Source: DATHTK01 sp035463295
GTDB lineage: Bacteria > Actinomycetota > Rubrobacteria > Rubrobacterales > Rubrobacteraceae
NCBI GenBank assembly: GCA_035463295.1
Contig: DATHTK010000115.1
Coordinates: 56,629-120,628, forward strand
Direction: 5' to 3'
Length of the DNA: 64,000 nt
Shown here: positions 27,427-36,045 of the stretch, piece after piece
Numbering within the stretch: position 1 is the first letter of the stretch
Layout: each line of letters opens with the position of its first letter
Notes under the pieces: generated by a model
Database searches by the model: none
The model's input: the letters and a program-made list of their open reading frames with translations, nothing else
What the model was told of the DNA's origin: nothing
Program-made: the position numbers and the translations under genes

Positions 27427-30400
27427 TTACTCTCCCTGCATACGCTTCGATACGACCGTGGTGGACCCGGTTGCGTCCTGGACGACGCCGTAGAGGACGT
27501 CCGCCGCGGCCATGGTCCGTTTCTGGTGCGTCACCAGCAGATACTGGCCGCCCGTCCGGTGAGAGTCTACCACAGCGAGAAAGCGCGCCAGATTGACGTC
27601 GTCAAGCGCCGCCTCGGCCTCGTCGAGCACGCAGAAAGCCCCCACTTCACCCCCCGGCCGACTCAGAAAGATGCTGAACAGGAACGAGAGCGCGAGTAGC
27701 GACCGCTCTCCCCCCGAGAGCACGCGCAACGTCCTCCACCCCCTCCGGCCGAGCCGCAGCCCGATCTCCACCCCCTCCTCCGATAGCTCCAGTACCCCCG
27801 ACGCCCCCTCCATCATCCTCGGTACCATCTCCCCGAACGCCGCACTCACCCGCCGGAATGTCTCGGAGAACCGAGCCTCTATCTCTCCGTCTATCGATTG
27901 TATTATGCGGCTAAGCTCGGTAGCGGCGGCTTCGGCGTCGGCACGCTGGGTGGTGACGAAGTGGTGTCGCTCGCGCAGGTCGTCTTCCTGTGAGAGGGCG
28001 AGAAGGTTGACGTCGCCGAAGCGTTTGAGCTTGCGGGCGAGGTCCTGGCGTTCGGCGTCGTCGGGGTGCTTTTCGGCCTGGGTGCGAGCCATCTCGAGGG
28101 TAGCGCCCCATTCGGCGCCTATCTCTGCGAGAGCTTCTTCGGACGTGGATTCGGCGCGCGCGAGTTCGCCGGCGAGCCGCTCGGCCTCCGCGCGGAGGCG
28201 TGCGAGCTCTCCCGCCAGTTCGGCGGCCCGGTGGGCGAGGTCGTTGCGCCGCTCCGAAGCACGGCGGTGGGTCTCTGCGGTCGTGGATCTCACAGCCCGG
28301 ATGGCTCGTCTGCGGGCACGGAGGGCGCTGCCCAGCGCGGCGGTGGCTGCGGCGGCGCGGCCGGCGAGCTCCGCAAGACGGTCCGTTGCGTTCTCCGGCG
28401 CCTCGCACGCCAGCTCCAGGTGGCGTGAGAGCGCTGCCCGACGGCTCCGGCCCTCGGAGAGGGCGCCGCGTACGCGGTCGAGAAGGCGGCCAGCATCTGC
28501 GGCGGCCGCGCGAGCGTCATCCGCAGCCGTCGCGGCGGCGGCATTCTTCTCCTCGGTTCGGAGCGTCGAGGTCTCAGCGTCGGTCAGAGCGGACTCGAGT
28601 TCCGCTCTTTCCCGGGTCAGGGCTTCGGCCACGCTCTCTCGCCGGAGGCGCTCGCTGCGAGCACCCCGGGCTGCGGCGAGTCGCTGCCCGGCGCGGTGGG
28701 AAAGGAGAGCCGCCGCACTGCTCCCGCGGCGTGCGAGCGACGTGAGCGACCGCGCGGTCTCTGTCAGCCGGCTCAGATCCCGGGAGGCAGCGGCCAGGGC
28801 TTCGGCCAGGTCGTAGAGCGCCCCGCCCGGCCCGTTCTTCAAGGCGTCGAGGCGCTCCAGGGCGGCCGCGAGGCGCGCCTCGCGGGTGAAGCCGCCCCCC
28901 GCGCGGCGCAGGCTCACGCTCGTGCGGGTCAGGCGGAGGCCATCCCGCGTGACGGCCACGTAACCGTTCACGTGGGGGCTCTCGTCCGGTCTCTCGACCA
29001 CGTAGGTGCCGTCGAGCAGACGTCGCACGGCCTCCGCGTAGCGCGGGTCGAGCACCTCCACGCACTCCAAGAGGGGTCGGCCGGGCGGTGTCCCGTGCCG
29101 GACGACCTCCTGGGCGTCGAGTCTCACCGCGATCCGCTCGATTCCGGAGACCAGCTTCACCCCTTCCTCCACGTTCGCGGCGAGCACCCCGGAGCCGTGC
29201 TCGCCGAGGGCGGCCTCAACGGCGCCCTCGTAGCCGGGGCGCGCTCGGATCACCTCGTAGAGGCGCGTCCCGGAGGCACGGGGCGCGGATCTCCTGAGCG
29301 CCCGCGCACGGGACTCGGTCCGCCCGAGGGCGGCCTCGAGGGCGCCGCGTCGCCGGCCGATGTCCGCGCTCTTGACGTCGACTTCGCCGGACGCCTCAGA
29401 TAGGCGTCCGCGCAGACGCGTCAGCCGCTGCTTGTATAGACCGACGGGAAGGTCGCCGAGCGCGCCGACGGAGTCCGCCAGTCGCCCGAGGTCGTCCGCC
29501 GACAAGACCGTGGGGCCCGCGGCCTCGCGGGAGAGGCGCGCCCGAACGGCTTCCAGCCTGGAGACGAGGCGGGCTCTCTCTCGCGTGGCCGCCGCAGCTT
29601 CCTCCCTGGCGAGGGCGAGAGCCCATGCGAGCCTCTCCGCATCCCTCTTTTTCGCCGCGTGTTCCCGCGTCAGTGCGCCCTCACGTTCCTCAAGGCCAAC
29701 CAGCGTCCGCGACGCCCGATCCAGCTCCGCCTCCAGGCGCGAGATCGAACGCCGCGAATCTCCCCGGCGCCCGGACTCCAGGCGGTAGAGCGCCCGCTCC
29801 ACGAGCGAGGCCCGGGCCTGTAGCTCCTCGGCGCCGTCTTCCACGGCCTCCAGAACGAGATCGGCCTCCCTCAGCGTGCGAGCGAGCTCCGAGATCCGTT
29901 CTCCGAGGGCGTTCTCCTCCTCGCGCGTCGCCGCGACGCGGTCCGCCCCTGCCGCCGCCCGCCGGCGAACGTCGCCCAGCATCCGGCGCATCTCCTCGAG
30001 ATCTCTCGTTGCAGCGCGGTATAGGTGGGCGAGAGAGAGCGCCCGGTAGCGCTCCTCGAGCCTCCGGTACTCGCGCGCCGCGACGGCTTCACGCTCGATC
30101 CTGCGCAGCTGGCTCGCCAGCTCGGCCTCCAGCTGGCGGCTCTTCTCGAGCTGGGCGTCGGCCTTCTCGAGCCGCCGGCTCGCCGAGAGCCGGCGGCGCC
30201 GGAAGACGCCGAGTCCCGCCGCTTCCTCCAGCGCGTGGCGGCAGGCAGCCGCCCCGCCCGCGACTATGGCGTCGACGGCGCCCTGCCGGAGGATGCTGTG
30301 CCGACCGAGCCCCGCCTCGCCAGCCGCCGCCCGGACGTCGGCGAGGCGGGCTCGGGCGCCGTTGATTCTGTACTCTGTCTCCCCGCCCCGCGAGACGCGA

Positions 30401-30705
30401 CGCGTGAGCGAGACCTCTTCATAGGGCAGAGAAGAGATCCGGCCGGAGGCGTTGTTCACGACCAGCGTGACCTCGGCGACACCGGCCGCAGGCAGGGTCT
30501 CGGAGCCCGAGAAGATCAACTCGCTCATCGCACCCGCCCTCAACACGCCCGGGCTCTGCTCCCCAAGCGCAAAGAGCACCGCATCCGTGATGTTGCTCTT
30601 GCCCGAGCCGTTGGGACCGACGATCGCTGTCACCCCACCCTCCAGCGGCATCCTGACCGGCCGGGCGAAGGTCTTGAATCCCTTGATGTAGACCGCCGCG
30701 AGCAC
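27427..30705 (-). CDS. smc: Chromosome partition protein SMC
   Basis: Core ATPase of the bacterial condensin. In 1092 residues there is Walker A GPNGSGKSN at 30-38, long coiled coils either side of a hinge (PGYEGAVEAALG region near 490), signature LSGGERSLLALSF from 996 and Walker B FCVLDEAEAALD at 1024-1035. The arms are somewhat short. The protein is very rich in Arg, Ala and Glu. Codon use flips from C-ending to G-ending at Arg933-Ile-Ile (CGC ATA ATA). GTG start. Confidence 0.95.
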   Translation of the reverse strand: MLAAVYIKGFKTFARPVRMPLEGGVTAIVGPNGSGKSNITDAVLFALGEQSPGVLRAGAMSELIFSGSETLPAAGVAEVTLVVNNASGRISSLPYEEVSLTRRVSRGGETEYRINGARARLADVRAAAGEAGLGRHSILRQGAVDAIVAGGAAACRHALEEAAGLGVFRRRRLSASRRLEKADAQLEKSRQLEAELASQLRRIEREAVAAREYRRLEERYRALSLAHLYRAATRDLEEMRRMLGDVRRRAAAGADRVAATREEENALGERISELARTLREADLVLEAVEDGAEELQARASLVERALYRLESGRRGDSRRSISRLEAELDRASRTLVGLEEREGALTREHAAKKRDAERLAWALALAREEAAAATRERARLVSRLEAVRARLSREAAGPTVLSADDLGRLADSVGALGDLPVGLYKQRLTRLRGRLSEASGEVDVKSADIGRRRGALEAALGRTESRARALRRSAPRASGTRLYEVIRARPGYEGAVEAALGEHGSGVLAANVEEGVKLVSGIERIAVRLDAQEVVRHGTPPGRPLLECVEVLDPRYAEAVRRLLDGTYVVERPDESPHVNGYVAVTRDGLRLTRTSVSLRRAGGGFTREARLAAALERLDALKNGPGGALYDLAEALAAASRDLSRLTETARSLTSLARRGSSAAALLSHRAGQRLAAARGARSERLRRESVAEALTRERAELESALTDAETSTLRTEEKNAAAATAADDARAAAADAGRLLDRVRGALSEGRSRRAALSRHLELACEAPENATDRLAELAGRAAAATAALGSALRARRRAIRAVRSTTAETHRRASERRNDLAHRAAELAGELARLRAEAERLAGELARAESTSEEALAEIGAEWGATLEMARTQAEKHPDDAERQDLARKLKRFGDVNLLALSQEDDLRERHHFVTTQRADAEAAATELSRIIQSIDGEIEARFSETFRRVSAAFGEMVPRMMEGASGVLELSEEGVEIGLRLGRRGWRTLRVLSGGERSLLALSFLFSIFLSRPGGEVGAFCVLDEAEAALDDVNLARFLAVVDSHRTGGQYLLVTHQKRTMAAADVLYGVVQDATGSTTVVSKRMQGE
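27900..27909. other. Composition-switch motif, site 4 (inside smc)
   Basis: GTATTATGCG on the plus strand, reading CGC ATA ATA C in smc (Arg933-Ile-Ile). Positions 27721-27840 hold about 65 C and 19 G; positions 27901-28020 hold about 28 C and 48 G by hand count. The G-rich right arm runs for about 0.8-1 kb. Confidence 0.6.
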
Positions 30706-30788
30706 TACCAGCGCATTCTACGCAAATCGTCTGCAAAACGCACATCGAAAAGTGCAGCAAAATAGCGGTCAGCATTTCGGTGTCTCGG

Positions 30789-30806
30789 CCCGCTACGAAA
30801 AGCGGG
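30789..30806 (-). terminator. Hairpin between rnc and smc
   Basis: Perfect six-base arms CCCGCT/AGCGGG around a six-base loop, about 27 bases after the rnc stop. No T-run. Together with the 127-base gap it suggests that smc may be partly separated from the fatty-acid operon. Confidence 0.35.
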
Positions 30807-30832
30807 ACCTCTCTTCAACGCGTGCTGGCCAG

Positions 30833-31492
30833 CTATGCTCCCACGTGGACTTCGACGCCAGCGCGGGGTACGGGGCGGATGCCCAGTATCTCGAGGGCCG
30901 CGCGGGCGGCGGTCTGCTCGCTCTCCTTTATGGAGCTGCCCTCGCCGGTGGCGACCTCGCGGCCCTCCACCGAGACCCCGGAGATGAAGCTCGGACGGTG
31001 CGCCGGACCCTGTTTGGAGATCACGCGGTAAGTCGGGCGCAGGCCGTCTGCCTGCAGCGTCTCCTGAAGCAGGGTCTTCCAGTCTCGAAGCTCGTCGGTG
31101 TCGACCTCGGCGGGGTTGAAGATCTCGTCTATAGTGCGGAGGACCAGCCCCTCGTCTATTAGGTACGCCGCGCCGATGACCGCCTCGACGGTGTCGGCGA
31201 TGACCGAGTCGTTTATGACCGAGCTCTCGATAATGCCCTCGAGGCCCTCACCCCGGCCGACCATCGCCAGAAAGGACTTCCTCACCAGGTGCGCCCTTAT
31301 GCGCGTCAGGTCACCCTCCAAGAGCTCCGGGTAGCCGTGGAAGACCAGCTCCGCTACCCGGTGGTTCAAGACCGAGTCCCCCAGGAACTCGAGCCGACCG
31401 TTCGAGTCGTAAGGGTCGGCGACGCTCGGATGGGTGAGCGCCCGCTGCCTTAAGGGTTCCGGAAGTATTGTTATTAGGTCCTTTATAGACAT
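30833..31492 (-). CDS. rnc: Ribonuclease III
   Basis: Double-strand-specific endoribonuclease for rRNA and mRNA processing. The 219 residues hold the RNase III domain with signature GRLEFLGDSVLN (Glu35, Asp39) and DTVEAVIGAAYL (Asp100, Glu103), followed by a double-stranded RNA-binding domain (around YRVISKQGPAHRPSF). It follows fabF, and smc follows it, the usual order. Confidence 0.95.
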   Translation of the reverse strand: MSIKDLITILPEPLRQRALTHPSVADPYDSNGRLEFLGDSVLNHRVAELVFHGYPELLEGDLTRIRAHLVRKSFLAMVGRGEGLEGIIESSVINDSVIADTVEAVIGAAYLIDEGLVLRTIDEIFNPAEVDTDELRDWKTLLQETLQADGLRPTYRVISKQGPAHRPSFISGVSVEGREVATGEGSSIKESEQTAARAALEILGIRPVPRAGVEVHVGA

Positions 31493-31500
31493 CTAGTCGT

Positions 31501-32763
31501 CTATTCTACACTTTCGAAGGCGACCACGACGTTGTGGCCGCCGAAGCCCATAGAGTTGGAGAGCGCGGCCTTCAGGTCCGGCGCCTCCGTCGCGTCGCTT
31601 CGCACGTAGTTGAGTTGCTCGCAGTCCTCGGCGAGGTTCCGGAGGTTGATCGTCGGCGGCACCACCTTGTTCTTTATGGCGAGGGCGCACATGATGCCCT
31701 CGGTCGCACCGACCGCCCCGAAGGAGTGTCCGGTCATCGACTTAGTCGCCGAGACCAGGGCGTGCGGGACGACACGCGAGATCGCCTTTGTCTCGGGGCC
31801 ATCCCCGGTGGGCGTCGCGGTAGCGTGAGCGTTGACGTATCCGATCCGCTCCGCGGAGAGGCCGGAGTCCTCGAAAGCGAGCCGCATCGCGCGTTCGACG
31901 CCGCGGCCCTCCTCGTCCGGAGCGGTAACGTGGTAGGCATCGGTCGTTCGAGCATATCCGGCGACGGCGGCTATTGGCTCGGCGCCGCGCCGCTCGGCGT
32001 GCTCGGGGCTCTCGAGAACGACCGCCCCGCCCCCCTCGCTCATCACGAAGCCGTCGCGGTCGCGGTCGAACGGGCGGCTCGCACGCGCGGGGTCCTCGTT
32101 GTAGCGGCTCACGGCGCGTATCGCGCAGAAGCCGGCCATGCTAAGCGGTGTGATCGGCGCCTCCGACGCACCGGCTATAACGACGTCGGCGTCACCGCGG
32201 CGGATGAGCTCGAGGCCCTCGGCTATCGCTTCGCCGCCGGTGGCGCAGGCGAGCACGGGACACTGGCTCGGGCCGGTGGCGCCCAGCATGATCGCGAGCT
32301 GGCCCGCCGCCATGTTCGGGACCATCATGGTGATGAGGAAGGGGCTGACCCGCCCCGGTCCGCGCTCGTGGAGCACCCGGTACTCCCGCTCCCACGTGGA
32401 GAGGCCACCGATGCCGCTACCCATCACGATGGCCACCCGCTCGGGGCTCTCGCGCAGGAGGTCAGTGATGCCCGCGCTCTCGGCCGCCTCGATCCCGGCG
32501 GCGATGCCGAGCTGGGCGAAGCGGTCCATCCTTCGCGCCGCCTTCTTGCTCATATAGTCGGTCGGGTCGAAGTCCGAGCACTCCCCGGCGATCCGCGAGG
32601 GGAAGGGCGAAGCGTCGAAGAGCGTTATCTCCCCGATACCGCTCTTGCCGTGCAGCGCGGCGTCCCAGAAGTTCTCGACGCCGGCCCCCAGGGGGGTTAT
32701 AGCCCCGGCGCCGGTTATCAGGGCACGCCCGTTGCCCCCGCCATTTGTCCCCGCCTCCGTCAC
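31501..32763 (-). CDS. fabF: 3-oxoacyl-ACP synthase II
   Basis: Condensing enzyme that elongates fatty acids on acyl carrier protein. The 420-residue thiolase-fold protein has the active-site Cys173 (LACATGGEAI), the first histidine in NAHATATPTGD and the second in GHSFGAVGATE. GTG start overlaps acpP stop (GTGA). Product chain length cannot be inferred. Confidence 0.96.
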   Translation of the reverse strand: MTEAGTNGGGNGRALITGAGAITPLGAGVENFWDAALHGKSGIGEITLFDASPFPSRIAGECSDFDPTDYMSKKAARRMDRFAQLGIAAGIEAAESAGITDLLRESPERVAIVMGSGIGGLSTWEREYRVLHERGPGRVSPFLITMMVPNMAAGQLAIMLGATGPSQCPVLACATGGEAIAEGLELIRRGDADVVIAGASEAPITPLSMAGFCAIRAVSRYNEDPARASRPFDRDRDGFVMSEGGGAVVLESPEHAERRGAEPIAAVAGYARTTDAYHVTAPDEEGRGVERAMRLAFEDSGLSAERIGYVNAHATATPTGDGPETKAISRVVPHALVSATKSMTGHSFGAVGATEGIMCALAIKNKVVPPTINLRNLAEDCEQLNYVRSDATEAPDLKAALSNSMGFGGHNVVVAFESVE

Positions 32764-33005
32764 GCCGTCTGGTGCTCCTGGACGTAGTCCACGGCCTCTT
32801 CGACGGTGGTGATCTTCTCGGCTTCTTCGTCCGGGATCTCCATCCCGAACTGCTCCTCGAGTTCCATGATGAGCTCCACGAGATCCAGCGAATCCGCCTC
32901 GAGGTCCTCGCGGAAGGAGGCCTCAGGCGTAACGTCGCCCTCGTCTACCCCCAGCCGGTCGGCGGTTATCTCCTGGATCTTGGTCAGTATCTCTTCGCGA
33001 TCCAA
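32760..33005 (-). CDS. acpP: Acyl carrier protein
   Basis: Carrier for growing acyl chains. It is 81 residues and acidic, with Ser39 in LEADSLDLVELIMELE as the phosphopantetheine attachment site. TTG start. The cofactor pathway enzyme CoaD is encoded a few kilobases upstream in the same direction. Confidence 0.96.
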   Translation of the reverse strand: MDREEILTKIQEITADRLGVDEGDVTPEASFREDLEADSLDLVELIMELEEQFGMEIPDEEAEKITTVEEAVDYVQEHQTA

Positions 33006-33075
33006 GCCATTCTCCTCTCCACACTATGCAACTACTTCCTTGCGCGCATAGCGCGTAGTGTACCCATAAAAGGCG

Positions 33076-33822
33076 CTACTGCATAGTCATCCCGCCGTCC
33101 ACGGCGATCGTCTGTCCCGTGAGGTACCCAGCGCTCTCCCCCGCGAGGAATGCAACCACCTCGGCCACTTCTTCTGCCTCACCGAACCTCCCGGCCGGGA
33201 CCTGCGCCAGGATCTGGTCCTTGACCGTCTCGGGCAGGCTGCCGGTGAGCTCGGTCTCGACGTAGCCGGGGGCCACCGCGTTGGCCGTTATGCCGCGCTG
33301 CGCGACCTCCCGCGCCACGCTCTTGGTGAAACCGATAATGCCGGCCTTGGAGGCCGCGTAGTTGGCCTGCCCGGCGTTCCCGACGAGCCCGACGACGGAG
33401 GAGAGGTTGACGATCCTGCCCCACCGCGCCCGCACCATCGGCCGCAGCGCCGCCCGCGTGCAGAGGTACGTTCCCTTGAGGTTGGTCCGCAGGACCTCGT
33501 CGAACTCGTCCTCTTTCATGCGCATCATGAGGTTGTCCCGCGTAATGCCCGCGTTGTTGACAAGCACGTCCAGGCGCCCGAAGGCTTCAGCGACGCCCTT
33601 GAAGAGCGCCTCTACGTCGGCCGGGGAGGAGACGTCGCCCTTTATGAGCTCGCACTTCCGTCCCGCCTCGCGCACCTCCCCGGCGGTCTCCTCCGCCGCG
33701 GCGTCGTTCGCGCGGTAGGAGACGGCGATGTCGGCCCCTTCCCGCGCGAGGCGCACGGCGATCGCCCGCCCGATACCCCGCCCGCCACCGGTGACGACGG
33801 CGACGCGTCCCTCGTCGATCAC
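33076..33822 (-). CDS. fabG: 3-oxoacyl-ACP reductase
   Basis: NADPH-dependent reductase of fatty-acid elongation, short-chain dehydrogenase family. The 248 residues contain TGGGRGIGRAIA at 11-22, NNAGITRDNLMMRM, and catalytic Tyr155 and Lys159 in NYAASKAG. GTG start overlaps the fabZ stop by four bases. Confidence 0.96.
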   Translation of the reverse strand: MIDEGRVAVVTGGGRGIGRAIAVRLAREGADIAVSYRANDAAAEETAGEVREAGRKCELIKGDVSSPADVEALFKGVAEAFGRLDVLVNNAGITRDNLMMRMKEDEFDEVLRTNLKGTYLCTRAALRPMVRARWGRIVNLSSVVGLVGNAGQANYAASKAGIIGFTKSVAREVAQRGITANAVAPGYVETELTGSLPETVKDQILAQVPAGRFGEAEEVAEVVAFLAGESAGYLTGQTIAVDGGMTMQ

Positions 33823-34268
33823 TCGACCTCCCCCCTCTGGGCGAAGGCGAACATGAGCTCGGCTTCGCAGACCCGCTCGTCCCCCACCGAGGCGCGGCCC
33901 TTGCCCCGCCCCACCCTGCCCTTGAGGCGCAGGATCTCGACCTCCATCGTGAGAACGTCCCCCGGCACGACCTGCCGCCTGAACCGCACGCCGTCTATCC
34001 CGGCGAATAGCGCGAGCTTCTCCCGATGCTCGCCCCCTGCCATTACGCCGACGGCCCCGACCTGCGCCATCGCCTCGATAATGAGCACCCCCGGCATTAC
34101 CGGGTAATCCGGGAAGTGGCCCTGGAAGTACGGCTCGTTCTGGGTGACGTTCTTCACGCCGACCGCCCGGACCCCAGGCTCGAGCTCGTCGATGCGGTCC
34201 ACGAGCAGGAACGGGTACCGGTGCGGGATGAGATCCCGGATCTCCGCCGGCCCGAGCGGCAACTTCAC
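33819..34268 (-). CDS. fabZ: 3-hydroxyacyl-ACP dehydratase FabZ
   Basis: Hot-dog-fold dehydratase of fatty-acid elongation. The GTG at 34268 overlaps the fabD stop (GTGA) and gives 149 residues. Family motif LIPHRYPFLLVDRIDEL and the catalytic histidine segment GHFPDYPVMPGVLIIEAMAQ are present. Other frames reaching further upstream are inside fabD and are not used. Confidence 0.95.
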   Translation of the reverse strand: MKLPLGPAEIRDLIPHRYPFLLVDRIDELEPGVRAVGVKNVTQNEPYFQGHFPDYPVMPGVLIIEAMAQVGAVGVMAGGEHREKLALFAGIDGVRFRRQVVPGDVLTMEVEILRLKGRVGRGKGRASVGDERVCEAELMFAFAQRGEVE

Positions 34269-35086
34269 GCGAGCACCTCCCCCGCGGTGTAGCCCGAGAT
34301 CTCCCCGCGCCGGAAATCCCGCAACATCCGGGTCAGGGTTCCGTCGTGTCCGGCCTCGTAGACCTCCTCTACACCCAGCCCGAGGAACCTCTCGACGACC
34401 GCGACCCACCTGACAGGGGAGAGCATCTGATTCTGCAGCGCCAGGCGGACATCCCCCGCCGTAGCGAGCACCGCGCCGTCCGTCGCGCTGACCATCGGCA
34501 GCCGCGGCTCCAGGAGCACTACCTCCGCGAGCAACGCGCTCATCGCCCGCGAGGCCTCGAGCATGAGCGGCGAGTGGAACGCACCCGCCACGCCGAGCTC
34601 CATCTTGCGCCCCTTGACCCTCCCAGACACCTCCTCGAGCGCCGCCTTCTCGCCCGAGATGACGGTCTGGCGCGGGGTGTTGAAGTTGGCCGCCACGACC
34701 ACCCCTTCCACCTCCTCTGCGGCCCGCGCCACCTCCAGCGGGTCCGCCCCGACAACCGCCACCATCCCGCCCGGGTTCTCTCGCGCGGCTTCGTTCATCA
34801 GCCGGTCGCGCTCAGCGACGAGCCTTACCCCCTCATCGAGGCCAAGGCTCCCAGCGGCGTGCGCCGCCGCGTACTCCCCGAGCGAGTGCCCGGCCACCAC
34901 GTCCGGCTCGATGCCCCGCTCCCCAAGCTTGTACAGAAGATCCGTGGAACTCGCGAAGACCGAGAGCTGGTAGGGTATCTCACTCCCCTCCAGATAACCC
35001 ACCACCGCCTCGCGCACCTCGCCCGAGATCTCCCCACCCCCACTGCCCTGCCCCGGGAAGACGACCGCCCGCCGTATCTCCGCCAC
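34265..35086 (-). CDS. fabD: Malonyl-CoA:ACP transacylase (shortened N-terminal region)
   Basis: Transfers malonyl groups to ACP. FPGQGS is followed by the active-site GHSLGEYAAA and the histidine segment GAFHSPLM. The stretch between FPGQGS and GHSLGE is shorter than usual (about 55 against about 75 residues). Start is ambiguous: GTG 35086 gives 273 residues but its GGGAGG is only two bases away; CTG 35098 would overlap the fabH stop as CTGA, echoing yraN. Confidence 0.93.
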   Translation of the reverse strand: MAEIRRAVVFPGQGSGGGEISGEVREAVVGYLEGSEIPYQLSVFASSTDLLYKLGERGIEPDVVAGHSLGEYAAAHAAGSLGLDEGVRLVAERDRLMNEAARENPGGMVAVVGADPLEVARAAEEVEGVVVAANFNTPRQTVISGEKAALEEVSGRVKGRKMELGVAGAFHSPLMLEASRAMSALLAEVVLLEPRLPMVSATDGAVLATAGDVRLALQNQMLSPVRWVAVVERFLGLGVEEVYEAGHDGTLTRMLRDFRRGEISGYTAGEVLA

Positions 35087-35094
35087 CCCCTCCC

Positions 35095-36045
35095 TCAGAC
35101 CCTGTACAGGTTCGCCGCCCACGTCAACCCGAAGCCAAAGCCAGCCGTGATCACATACCGCCCAGCCTCCAGCGAATCGAATATGTCCGGGTACGAGAGC
35201 GGTATGCTCGCCGCCGATGTGTTCCCGAAACGGTCCAGGTTCGTTACCAGTTTCTCCCCCCCTAGCCCCATCTTCCTCCCCGCTGCGTGTATTATGCGTG
35301 CATTTGCCTGATGGGGGATTATGTACTGGACGTCATCGATCGAGATGGCGTTGCGGGCGAGGAGCTTCTCGACCATCTCGGGGAGTATGCGGACGGCGAA
35401 CTTGAAGACCTCGCGGCCGTTCTGGTAGAGCTTGTGGCCGTCGCCCGGGTGGCCGGCGCGTCCGAGCGGGGCCATCCGGCCGTCGGCGCCGAGAATATGA
35501 TCCACGAAGCCGGAGGATCCGTCGCCGCGGTCGAGGACGACGGCTCCGGCGCCGTCGCCGAAGAGCACGGCGGTCGAGCGGTCCGCGGGGTCGACGATGG
35601 TGCTCATGGCGTCGGCCCCGATCAGGAGCACCCGTCTCGCCGCCCCGCTGCCGAGCAGGGAGCTGGCGACGCTGGCCGCGTAGGAGTAGCCGGCGCAGGC
35701 GGCCGCTAGGTCCATCGCCCCTACGCCGGGGGCTCCGATCGCCTCCCCGACGAGGCACGCGACCGACGGCATCGACTCGGGGGAGGTTGAGGTGGCGCAG
35801 ATGACGAGGTCCACGCTCTCCCCCGTGACGCCGGCCTGCGCGAGGGCCTCTTTCGAGGCGTCGACGGCGAGGGTGGCGCAGCTCTCTCCCTCCGCGACAA
35901 AGCGGCGCTCTCTAATGCCGGTGCGCGAGGAGACCCACTCGTCGCTCGTGTCGAGGGCACGCGCCAGATCCGAGTTTGTGACGACCCGGCTACCGACGGC
36001 CCGGCCGACGCCCAGGATCCTGCCGACGGGCCGTCCGTTGTTCAC
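35095..36045 (-). CDS. fabH: 3-oxoacyl-ACP synthase III
   Basis: Initiates fatty-acid synthesis by condensing acyl-CoA with malonyl-ACP. The 316-residue protein has the catalytic triad Cys117 (AACAGYSYA), His245 (PHQAN) and Asn275 (RFGNTS). Arg250-Ile-Ile in HQANARIIHA, coded CGC ATA ATA, is the fourth exact composition-switch motif; codons after it are strongly G-ending and before it C-ending. GTG start overlaps plsX stop. Confidence 0.96.
   Translation of the reverse strand: MNNGRPVGRILGVGRAVGSRVVTNSDLARALDTSDEWVSSRTGIRERRFVAEGESCATLAVDASKEALAQAGVTGESVDLVICATSTSPESMPSVACLVGEAIGAPGVGAMDLAAACAGYSYAASVASSLLGSGAARRVLLIGADAMSTIVDPADRSTAVLFGDGAGAVVLDRGDGSSGFVDHILGADGRMAPLGRAGHPGDGHKLYQNGREVFKFAVRILPEMVEKLLARNAISIDDVQYIIPHQANARIIHAAGRKMGLGGEKLVTNLDRFGNTSAASIPLSYPDIFDSLEAGRYVITAGFGFGLTWAANLYRV
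35289..35298. other. Composition-switch motif, site 5 (inside fabH)
   Basis: GTATTATGCG on the plus strand, reading CGC ATA ATA C in fabH (Arg250-Ile-Ile). Positions 35221-35280 hold about 27 C and 9 G; positions 35341-35400 hold about 14 C and 25 G by hand count. The C-rich left arm continues through fabD. Confidence 0.6.

Noticed and set aside
4094..35298. Similarity of CGCATAATA to the XerC arm of dif sites
   Set aside because: No XerD-type arm follows, there are four copies, and they lie inside genes; a dif site is normally single and noncoding.
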